A DNA stretch of 64,000 nucleotides from Protula sp. h YS-2021 (Eukaryota; Annelida; Polychaeta; Sabellida; Serpulidae). The DNA is taken from the NCBI GenBank assembly GCA_949752745.1, contig OX457032.1:17214720-17278719 (forward strand), in the 5' to 3' direction. A program made the translations under genes and the position numbers. The first letter of the stretch is position 1; each line of letters starts with the position of its first letter. The notes under the pieces were generated by a model, which did not search any database, was not told the DNA's origin, and worked only from the letters and a program-made list of their open reading frames with translations. Shown here in pieces: positions 9,418 to 21,100 of the stretch.

Positions 9418-11068
9418 CTAACTGAAAGATAGATATCTTGGTACTCGTTCTTTCTCACATTTAAATCCCCAGTTTTGTTGGACAACTGTGTACGAACATG
9501 CTAATGAACAAAGTTTGTGCCAGACTACGCTGAATGGTACATTAAAAAATGTGTCACATTTTTTATTTGTTTTTTTTTTGTGATTCTAGATAGCCATTTT
9601 TCGGAAAAAAGACCTGGCATACAAAGTGCTTTTGACAGAGAATCCAGTTAAAAACTTCTACAGATTACGGATAAACTGTTGTACCTTTAACTCGTGCAAA
9701 CGTTCGTATTGTGATGTCCGCCAACGCAGTCACTGTGAAAGTAGACGTTACACTTGCGGGGCGGGATGACAACATTTCTAAACGTAAAACATTGTGACTC
9801 TGAAAGCATTCTGTGCAGGCAGCCATAACTGGCTGCACGAGAACCAGTTAATCATGAAATGTATTTGCGCCTTCGTACCCGCGTCTATTTAGCTCAAACA
9901 GTTTAAATATGCGCAAGTAATTTTGAAATAGAAAACAGAACTTTTATGCAACTTGTCTATTATTTATAGCGTTAAAATACTTTGCAAATAACTTCGAAAT
10001 TTTAGACTTTACCAGACATCTTTTTTAACTGGCCTAAAATATGTTGCAATTCGGGTTTCGCGAATGACGCTGAGACTGCGCAGGGAAACACCCAACTAAC
10101 ACTGAATTAAAACACTAATTAAATACTCAAAAAAAAAAAAAATAGCTATATTTTGAATTTTTATTTAATTGCACAAAAAACGGGTTCCAGTTTATTGCAT
10201 TTTGCTGACGCCCTCGGTATGAATAGACAGGGCCATGAAAATAGAGAATACCTCGAAGTCAGGCATTCTCATATACCTAACTGAAAGATAGATATCTTGG
10301 TACTCGTTCTTTCTCACATTTAAATCCCCAGTTTTGTTGGACAACTGTGTACGAACATGCTAATGAACAAAGTTTGTGCCAGACTACGCTGAATGGTACA
10401 TTAAAAAATGTGTCACAATTTTTATTTGTTTTTTTTTTTGTGATTCTAGATAGCCATTTTTCGGAAAAAAGACCTGGCATACAAAGTGCTTTTGACAGAG
10501 AATCCAGTTAAAAACTTCTACAGATTACGGATAAACTGTTGTACCTTTAACTCGTGCAAACGTTCGTATTGTGATGTCCGCCAACGCAGTCACTGTGAAA
10601 GTAGACGTTACACTTGCGGGGCGGGATGACAACATTTCTAAACGTAAAACATTGTGACTCTGAAAGCATTCTGTGCAGGCAGCCATAACTGGCTGCACGA
10701 GAACCAGTTAATCATGAAATGTATTTGCGCCTTCGTACCCGCGTCTATTTAGCTCAAACAGTTTAAATATGCGCAAGTAATATTGAAATAGAAAACAGAA
10801 CTTTTATGCAACTTGTCTATTATTTATAGCGTTAAAATACTTTGCAAATAACTTCGAAATTTTAGACTTTACCAGACATCTTTTTTTAACTGGCCTAAAA
10901 TATGTTGCAATTCGGGTGTCGCGAATGACGCTGAGACTGCGCAGGGAAACACCCAACTAACACTGAATTAAAACACTAATTAAATACTCAAAAACAAAAA
11001 AAAATAGCTATATTTTGAATTTTTATTTAATTGCACAAAAAACGGGTTCCAGTTTACTGCATTTTGCT
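9345..11068. repeat. Tandem duplication, 859 bp unit, two copies
   Basis: Copy 1 (9345-10203) and copy 2 (10204 to about 11068) are nearly identical, differing by a few substitutions and homopolymer changes, so the event looks recent. The unit starts inside the loop of the palindrome at 9282-9417. The trinucleotide GCT is present at both breakpoints, which suggests microhomology. No gene was recognised in the unit. An assembly artefact cannot be excluded. Confidence 0.9.
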
Positions 11069-12900
11069 CTTTTCTTTCTTTTAAAGGAAAGCACTACTTT
11101 TAATCAAATGTTGACGACAGGAGGAGGCGTTTCTATTTCCCGATTTTTCATTCCAAAAAGCTCATCAATAAACCAAATTAGAACGGCCAGTGTACGGCAA
11201 CAACAGTGTGCCAGAACATGCAAAGCACTGTTATTAGCTAGTCGCTGGATGCTTATTTTGCAAAGAAATAGATGTAACCATCATGCTGAACCGCTTCCTT
11301 TGTGTGAGAGTGTGTATATGTGCAGCCGACCCCACCTTCTAATGTGGGCACTGCTCTGAATGCAACACTCAGTCTTCCACCCAAAGTCAAGGTATGGTCC
11401 TGTATATACCCCAGCACCCTTTCTTTTTTTTTTGCCTTGGTACGGTCTCATTGTCAAAAAAGCACTGCAAAGGGATCACTCGTAATTCTTCAATGTATCC
11501 AGTCCCTTCAGAACTATTTCAGTGCCATATGTTGAACTGTGTCCTAGTACAACATAGTAGGCAACTTAAAAAATAAACTTCCAAGTACTGCAAACACCAA
11601 TGACAAGGTTCCAAGCACTTCCGTATATAAAAACAGCTGTATACTATCGATGGCACCTTGAATAAAACCAATGTCGGAGACGTTCCTGCAGAAGCGATCA
11701 CGCCTGGTGAGATTCTTGCATGCGTTGTCAGCCGGTTTTTGGGATAAGATTCATACCTCACCCCTCCCCCCCGCTCCATTCCTCTGTCGTTTTAGTTTTT
11801 GAAGGGGCTCCTGATTTCAAATTTCATCATGACACTACATGCACTGTCGTCCAAAACGTCCCTTCCTTTATGATTTTAGGGAGTTATCAAACATAGTCCT
11901 ATCCCATTACCCAAAATTTCGAAACGGTCATGAAATATCTCTCTGAGGGTTATATTTCTTAATGTTAGGAAGGAGAAAATGACATAAATAATAAATGTAC
12001 GAGCTTTAAAATTTCACAGGGTAGTCTAAGTTTCCTATTGTATCATCCTACTAAGTTGGAGACCGACATTGAACTCTGAGAGCAATGACAATTTTTTAAC
12101 GTTTTTAGAGTCTACGTCATATAAATATATCAAATACAATAACAAACGTCAGAGCCAATCAAGACATAATTCCACCTTGTTTGAAAGTAATCTGACGTTC
12201 CGTTTCGAGGTGTTGTGTTAACAGTGTCTTCAACAGACGCATATACAACATACGCATATGCAACACACACACAACAGACACATGCGAATATATTGCACAC
12301 ACAGGACGTACAGAGACAAATTATTCCCTCTACTGGTGAAACATAACTAGCAAGCTGAGAGACACCTATTAATTTCGTAAATATGTGTAGGAAGTGTCAC
12401 TCGGAAACAAATTTAGTTATTCAATGCTTGGCTCTTTAACCACGCTCATAAAATGTTGTCACACGTTGCTAACTAAAATGTCTCATTACTGATTCTGGGA
12501 TGCGACGAATCACACTCCTTCCAAAAGTCTAAATTCTTTAGGATATTTATAATCTGACTGAAATAGTGGAAATTCCGCCATTTCACAACTTTTTTTGCTG
12601 ATTCCAAACTAATCTTGTAGCGTGTTCGACTCCCTTTTGTCAGCTTCCACATCGGAATGATTCGTTGGATTCTTGTGAGCTTTTTGGTTTTTGTAAGTCC
12701 TATTATGAATGTTCGATTTTGAGTGAATTGTTAGAAAGTAAAATATTAACAGAAGGGCATATGTGGAATAACTGTGTTTAATATCAAATGGTTAAAGCAT
12801 AAGTTCTTGTACAAAGATAATTATATGGTACAAAAACGGTACTACCAAAACCAGACAGATGACTAATGCTCTAACGAGCGATTTTCTTGCAGAGGAACGA
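11069..12900. other. Intergenic; nothing recognised
   Basis: Only short ORFs without family resemblance. It carries an ordinary poly-T run near 11420, a CA-rich patch near 12250-12300, and no RNA gene or transposon ends that I can support. Confidence 0.5.
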
Positions 12901-12904
12901 CAGG

Positions 12905-12976
12905 TAAAATATAGATAGATAGACAGATAGATAGATAGATAGAGTGATAGATAGATAGATAGATAGATAGAGATAT

Positions 12977-13065
<89 letters not shown>

Positions 13066-13109
13066 CATACAGGCATATACATGCATACATATATCCATAT
13101 ATCCATCAA

Positions 13110-13143
<34 letters not shown>

Positions 13144-13238
13144 AATACATACCTACATACATACATACATACATACACACGTACATACACACATACATAC
13201 ACACATACACACACACATACACACATACATACATACAT
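12905..13238. repeat. Compound microsatellite
   Basis: A GATA-type tract (about 12910-12985) is followed by (GA)n (about 12988-13063) and then ATAC/ACAC-type repeats (about 13064-13238). The long Leu/Ser and Tyr/Val readings here are simple-repeat translations, not genes. Confidence 0.95.
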
Positions 13239-14104
13239 AAACTTTATTTCCAGATTCTGTATAATCAACTAATAGTAATACATGAAGTAAATTAAAAATG
13301 TGTGTTCTTCCTGTGTAGTGCACTGCAGTGCAGTTTTCCAACTTTATACTAAAATACACCGCCTTTTCCCCAATATTTGCTCTGCTTTCTTTAGAAAACA
13401 CAGTGAGATTTGAATGACTCTCAGATCGATCTGTCCTCTACATTATGGCATGGTATCTAAAAGGCACAAATATTCAAGCAAGCGAAGCCAAACTTGGGAA
13501 TTCCCCAGTTGTGGTTTCATTTTATATGGAAACTCTCCCTACAAACTTTTAAGCTTTACCCTGATCAGTATAATATTGCCTGCAAGGGTGAAAACATGTC
13601 ATTGAAAAAAGTATGGTTGTCTGTGTACAGGCGAAAGAAACACAGTTTCGTGAGATACCAAAAACTGAGTGATTTTTGAGCGATAATATGACAACAGAAG
13701 CTTGCAGAAAATTAGGGGTTTCGTACTTAAATTTTTGTGTTTGACCGAATTTGTTTTGGATAAAGGTAGAAAAGAAATGATAGAAAAACACTGTAGAAAT
13801 CAGCATAATTCCGTTTTGTTAGAAAGTGGAATGTAAAAGGAGCAGAATATCGAAAATAGTTGTTAAAATTTCACACGAGGGCTTTTCAAATTTGAAGTGT
13901 GCACCTGGTAACAAAAGTACATTTTGAAGTTTTCCACATATTTCTTTAGAAGTTATCTTCCAAAATTGCAATGGAAACGACATCTGCGTCAGAAAGGTTC
14001 GGAAATACGAATTAGTTTTGAGGCCTCCAGAAAATAGGAAAATAACCCGTTAAATCGCGAAAGTCAATAAATGCCGTAAGGTGTAAGACTTGGTGAAGTA
14101 AAGC

Positions 14105-14138
<34 letters not shown>

Positions 14139-15185
14139 ATACGGGGCAACGCAACAAAAAGAATGACATTAATATGAACTTTTATACACTAAGGTGTAAT
14201 AAAATGCAATCAGATCCTATTTTCTGCTATATTCGGATTTCCACAACATGCGAGTTTTCACAAAGCGTACAAGGGGAGCGGCATATGGAAATGGGGCGTG
14301 TTTTAAAGCAAAACAACATTCTTCCAAGACAAACTGTTTTAATTCAGTTTGATGCATAATTGTTATATTCTAATAAAGAAAGCTGAGATTTTTTAGGTTT
14401 GTCAAACAACATTTAAAACTGAACAGTGCGTCATAATTGGTTAAATTGCACATTGCTGTGTTAGCTGCAGGAGATGATCATGGCCTACAAGAACGTTATA
14501 GTGAATTGCGCGGCTTCTAATTTACAAATAAACTAAAAATAAACGCCCCCCCCCCCCCCCGAGAAAATATAACCAGGCTTGTGCCTTAAGTGGGGGACTC
14601 CCTTTCTAATAAAAATTTCCTTTAGCGAATATTTGTCCTACATATTGAATGCACTCAAATATTAAAGTAAAAAGAGCTTCTAACACTATATTATTTAAAG
14701 TAAGAATATATCAAGCAGATAAGAATTCACATGTTTTCGATATTTGCGAAACAAGGTACTATGGTCAAAGTAAGTGTATCCCGGAACAGACCAACTTAGA
14801 TTAAGAACAGTTAAACTTGTATGATTCTATATAATATTTCAGGTGGATCGATCCTTATGAGCCTATTTCAGAACAGACTCGCTTTGTCGGTAGTGCCCAA
14901 TGTCACCTTCAGAAAAAATATGTAGATTCGTATTTGCTTGATGTATTCTTATTTTAAATAACAGTGTTGATGTGGGTTATGGCTGAGTTATCACTTGAAT
15001 AAATATGTTTCTGATATGTAAGTGATGTAAATAGCAGATATTAGACAGGGGTGGGAGAGGGGTTGGGAGAGAGCTCTCCGATCATGACATAAGTATGAGC
15101 GAACTTTACTCAAGTAGTTAACAAAATGTGATGGGAGGTTTTACTATTGATTCGAAACTTTTCTTTGACGCCTTAATTTTCGTAG
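13239..15185. other. 5' flank of ADAR; first exon not found
   Basis: AT-rich DNA with a poly-A run at about 14107-14136 and a poly-C run near 14546. ADAR exon 15186-15305 starts in phase 0, so the initiator exon should lie here or further left. I could not single it out. Confidence 0.4.
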
Positions 15186-18100
15186 ACAGTAAAGAGCAGG
15201 AGCCTGTTAAGAGACGGTGTTATTTTGGAGCTATTGTCACAGTCAAGTGACCCACAAACGGCATCGAGTATTGCCAGTAACCTTGGCCTCACTTCCCCTA
15301 AAGAGGTTAGTGCAAAAGACTTATTTTCGTCAACACTCAGTGACAGTCTAAATTATCTTTTATTTATTTTCACTCGAAGTGCATAGGCGTACACATCAAA
15401 ATAAGAAAAGAACGAAGCGTGTACATTTCAATATAAATAACAGAAAATTAAGTTGTGCGAGGTATTCTGAAATACCTCCTGTTCTGCTGATGGACGTCGC
15501 TCAAACCAATGTTTATTCGAACCTAAGTTTATGAATACTGGGTCTCAGTTTAGTTTCCAATAACAGTTTTATCAGTTTTGACTGTGTGTGTGTTCCTTAG
15601 ACGGTCTTCTCCAATTTTATTTATCTTTCTAGCGTAATGAAAATAACGTCAGAATATCAGAACTTAATACAAATTTTGACTGTTTTCTGTCATATCAACA
15701 CTTTGGCCAAAAACGTGCTGTTGTTTCAGATGGTCGCAATTCTTGTTCATATTGCTCATTGTTGATATGCGCAGAATATTATTAATTTAACGGTGTTGAC
15801 GAAATCTCCAACGACGATGAATAATAATACAGAAGCTTTTTTACGAACTCTGTAGATTAATCCACTTCTTGAGAGGCTAGAAGAAACGGAAAAGGTTGAA
15901 AGGATCGGCAGTTCTCCGACGAAGTGGAAATTAAATACAGCTTTGCAGGAAACGATGGATGAAAATGACAAACAGTAAGTAAACTGAGGATGGGAAGAAA
16001 CGTTTTACTGGTCAAAGTCGTAAACTAAAGCTTTGTTAATGTTATCTTGTTCCAGAACATACAGCAGTGGTTGAGTCGGAAAATGAATTTTGGGTGACAT
16101 AAATCGGCAATGCCGCTTGTCAGTTACTCTGGAATAACGTATATAAGCTTAAGTTGTATAGGGTATTCGTTGGAATGTATATTTAAAAAAAATCTGTCGA
16201 ATGTGGTTTGGACGCAGTGTGCAGTTGATGAGTTTTTGTTTACAGTGACCAGTTTTCCCTTTAAGAGTGATACTGAGTGTATTTTGCTGGGTTTAATTTG
16301 CCCCAGGTCTTACGTGACGAATGCCCATCTTAAAAGTTTTTTTTTTCATTTTTTAAGAGATGACTGCTTCATCGATAAGAGTGGCGAAGAAGCTGTAAAT
16401 GTGATTGAAGCAGAAAGCTCGGTAATAGGTAAGATAATAGTCGACGTGAGAAAAAAAGACATCTATCTTTTACAGCGGAAGATTGTGCTAAACTAATGAC
16501 ATTATAAGGGCCAGAAATGTGCTTAACCAGGGAAGAATCAGAGAAAAATATGAAAAAGAAGTTCGTAAAATATGTTGCCGAAAAAACTCAATAATTGAAA
16601 CATGTTAATGCAAAAATTTTAACGAATAATCGAATAATATTTCTGAATTATTTTCCCATGGGGTAATTTGAAGGGCTACTAACTCGATCGCAGTTGTCTA
16701 GATTAAAAAAATAAGTAAATAAATAAATAAATGGGCAGTGTGCAAAAAAGCAGTGTGTGTTTTAATTTTGCATAGAAGCGCCACCTTTGGATCAAAGGCC
16801 TGTGGCAGCTGATACGGGAGGGACAGATATACCGCATATGGATACCGGATGTACGGCGGCGACGGGGGAAAGCGGTGATCTCGTGACACAGCACCAGACC
16901 CAACACGGAGAAAAAAATGATAAGGATGGACAGACCGTAGAACCAAAGGAGGACGGGGACAGTGAGGGACATGTGCATATAACATCGCAAGAAGAGAAAG
17001 AAGAACAGGATGGACAGAGCGAGAAAGAAAGGAATAGCAGAGTTGGCGAAACGCAACCTAGCATGGCCTCACAAGTGGAAAGAGATATGAAGGATGGACA
17101 GATCGAACCAGAGAATATGAACGTAACCAGTGACACTCCGATGTGCATGACTTCAGAAGCAGAGAGAGGTCTAAGTGATGGACAGATCAAACAGGAGGAA
17201 ATGAAAAGAAGTAGTGAGATACAGATCCATATGCTTCCAAAGGAAGAGAAAAATGGACTGGATGGAGAGACTGAGCAAGGAACTATTACCAAAGGCAGTG
17301 GTGTTTCAGTGTGCATGGCAGGACAGGAAAGTCTGTGTGATGGACAGATCGAGCAAAAAGAAGTGAACACCGATGGCGACATACGCATGCACATGGTAGC
17401 TCAGACAGAGCACACTATACAAGGTAGAGAGACGGAGCAAGAAAATATGAACAAAGACAGCAACATTCCAATGTGTATGACATCAAAAGGAGTGGAAGAC
17501 GCAGAGAATAGAAAGATCGACGAAGGAAAGGCAGTCGAAAACAGCGAAATGCAAGATGGAGAGACTGAAGAAAAGGGAGAGATGCAAGATAGAGAGATTG
17601 AGACAGAAAGGAGAGAGGAAGCTGAAGATGAAGCTGCGATGTTGCAAGAAGATCGGGAGAAACAATTTGAAAGAGCGCATGGTGGAGAGAAAGAAGAAGT
17701 GACCAATGAAGATGAAGAAGACGGAACAATGGACGTCGTGATTGAAGAAGAATATGAAGAAGATTGTCCGGACGAATTACGTGGTCAGTGTGGGGTAAGT
17801 GTAGTTGCGGTGTAACTTTTATGTATGTAATAATTATTGTAATAATAAAAAAATAACCTTCTGTGATATATCTTTGTGTACGGATATCGAGTACAGTTTT
17901 GCTTAAGAGAGCTAAAAGAATTGAAGTTAAAGAAAGATAACTCTTTGTAATGAGAAGGAAAATAATGGTAATAAATGACAGTTTAATAAATGCCGGTAAT
18001 TGCACTTTGCTTTTAAATTGTTATGAAACTAGCAACAACAGCCGACAGAAAACTGGGACGATGAGAGAAAAGCCGACATCGCTTCCATAGCAACGGGTTT

Positions 18101-21100
18101 GCCATACATGGGAACAGCCGACATGGGAACATTTTATCCCAGTCAGAAGGCATACGGGCATTTTTGGACTCCTAATGAAGCGAACTGCACTCCCCCGAAT
18201 CCTGTGCGACCGAAATCAGATTATAAATCAATGTACAGGGCTAATCCCAATGCTCTGGAATCTTTAGTCCAGTTGATTCTGAGTGAGAGCGACTCGGGAA
18301 AGCACACTGCGATTGAGATTTCACGCTTATTGGGCATTCAGAAGAAAGATGTCAATAGGAATTTATACAAACTAGAAAAAGAAAGGATAGTTGAGAATAT
18401 AGGTGAGGGACGGCCTGTGTGGATGTTAGTTTGTCGCAAACAAAGGGATTTATGGTCGAATCCAGGAAATAAAACGGTTGAAGATAGAAGGAGATACATT
18501 CCAAAGAGTGAATCAAGACTGGCCCACAGAGGGTCATCGGCGTGGTCCGATTCGTACGGACTGGGTGAGGGAACAGCAGGAGTCGGTACGGGCCAGCGAG
18601 AAAACGTTGTCAGGCCGCTTGTAGGTGTGGTACCGCCTTCAAGGGATTCCAGTCAGCGACCCGTCAACCCTCCTGCTGCCGTTTTTATGTCTACGCAACA
18701 AAGTGCACATGCACCTAGAAATGTTGGTAAGTCATCCTTTCAACACGGAGAACAGCATGTGTTCATTCGTTCCACTGGTGGTGATGAGCCTCCAACGCAG
18801 CCATTCAGACCACCGCTGACTCCCGCAGAATTGCTCCAACAAAGACATGCAGGCAGGTCGATGGAGCAGGGCCAAATGGAGACTACAGTCCCAGCGCAAC
18901 AGGAGGAAAGAAAGCCGCGTGGGGCGGGGGTAGTCACTGGAAGTCACCCTGCCGTCTTGGGGGTCAGCTTGCACCAGCAGAGCCAGAATACTGGGGGTGT
19001 CAGTAGGGGGAGAGGAAGAGGAATCTTAACCGTGCCATTCTTTTCCGGTAATCCGCCTGGTAGCTATCCTATTCCTGGCGGAGATCCAAATTTGTCCCTT
19101 GTTAATAATGGCCAGGATTCGGTAAAGGAAACGCTGCCGAGTCTTAATTCACTGTCGCATTCTTTAAACGACTTCTGTACTCATGACCCAACTCGTGATT
19201 CACAAGAAATAGTAAATTCTAAATCACCGGAAATGAGTTCACAGCAGCAAGAAAGCTTGACCAATCAAAACGAAACTGGTGTGACATCGGATATCTCAAA
19301 GAAAAGTGATGATGATGATATCGGCTGGGACGACCAAATATCATTTGAATCAGCTATCCCCAATTATGTTGATAATTTTGGGTCTTCATTATTGAACTCA
19401 CCTTCGGAAGCTCGTGAAATAAAGAGAGCGAAATTGGAGGATCAGTGGGAGGTTGAACAACCAACTCATTTATTTCCACACCGCAATGAATACATTCCTT
19501 CTGCATCTTTTTTACGTCCGACTGAACTTATGCGAAATTCTACCAATCAGATGTCTCATACTGGGCCTCCCCCAACTCCACGAGATCTAATAGCGTCACG
19601 GAAAATAAATACCCCAGCAAGTTCATTATTTAAGCCCTTTTCAGTCATAAACAAACCGACTATAAGTTTTAGTCAGCCAATTACAGTACCGCAGGCGCTG
19701 TCAGAATCTCAGTGGCAGGCCAATCAAATGCCAGCTTTATCGTCCAGTGAAAATGCAGGAGTAGGTCTTACTTTATTGGCTCAAAGTGGCAACACCCCAA
19801 ATGCAATGAACATAAACAGTGAGACATTCAAAGCCATGAACAAGAATGCCGTCAGTGTGTTGGGGGAGTGGGCACAGGCCAGGAGAATGCAGTGCACCAT
19901 AGAATGCGTCAAGCAGTACGGCCCTCCACACCGCCCCAAGTAAATCATTGTTTTGACTTTCTCTTAATACACGAGATGTAGCCTTAGATTGTTTTGGTTC
20001 AGAAATTTGTAAAAAAATGTTTTGGTTAAAAATGATTTAAAATTAAATGTTTTTGAAAGTGTTAATTTGATGGGATTTTGGAAAGTTTGAAAAGGTCTTG
20101 TGTTTTACCTGTATTATTAAAAAAAAAATGTATGCATAATATATCAAGATAGATGTGATTAAGGTTATAGTGATAACTTGACACAATGATTCTATAATAA
20201 AATGCGGCTGTAATTGGCAGGTTTGAGTTACAAGTTGTGATCGGCAATAGAAGATTTCCTAGAACTACGGTAATGAACAAGAAAGAGGGACGCAAAGAGG
20301 CAGCCGAGGCGGCGCTAAAGCTCCTCATGGCGGAGGGGAGCTTCACGATGGTCGAGGAAAAATCACAGGTGCGTATGGGGCTACCCCTCTGCTCCCAACC
20401 TCCCCCAATGATGTCGGTTTTTTTTCTATTACCAGCTATCACTAGTTGTGTAGGGATTTTTTTGGGTGGGGTTAAAAGTGAGCCGATGCAAATAATTTTG
20501 ATGATTTATGCAGGGGTTGAAAATTCTCACACTGATATATCAGGACAGTATTGGGGAATCTGTTTCCATGAATAATGGTGTTGATAAGCGTCAAATTTTG
20601 TATCGCTTAGAAAAAAGTGGTTATAGGGTAACTACATAAGATTCTTGTCTTTTCACGTTACTAGACGGACTTGCTTGCAAGTAAAGGGCTGTCGCCTACG
20701 AAGTATGACTGCATAGCTGGGTTGGCGCATAACAAGTTTGTGGAGTTGCTGGGGACGATCACAGACAGTCTAGCAGGCAAAAAGGTCATGGCCGCCATGA
20801 TCATGAAGACTGGTCCCCATGACAGTGGTGTCGTCGTTAGTCTGGGCACCGGTCAGTTGCATTGCACATTACATAATTACCGTACGGGCGATTTTGTATT
20901 ATCTTATAAGCAAGATGTTGATGAAAATTATTAGATTAACCGATATAAGCTACAAGAAAACACACAAGTAATACCCGCAAATCAGTACAGTAGAATTCTG
21001 TTTTTTGTTTTTTTTGTATTCTTTGTTCAAATTGTTTAGTAAGATATTAACAGTACAAGGGAGGAGCATTTCTTTGCAGGAAATCGCTGTATCACTGGTC

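Noticed and set aside
12792..13268. Long minus-strand ORFs rich in Leu/Ser and Tyr/Val
   Set aside because: They are translations of GATA, GA and ATAC microsatellites.
16792..18005. Minus-strand ORFs of 65-200 residues
   Set aside because: Complement of the repetitive ADAR exons 4-5; the + strand frame is supported by splice phases.
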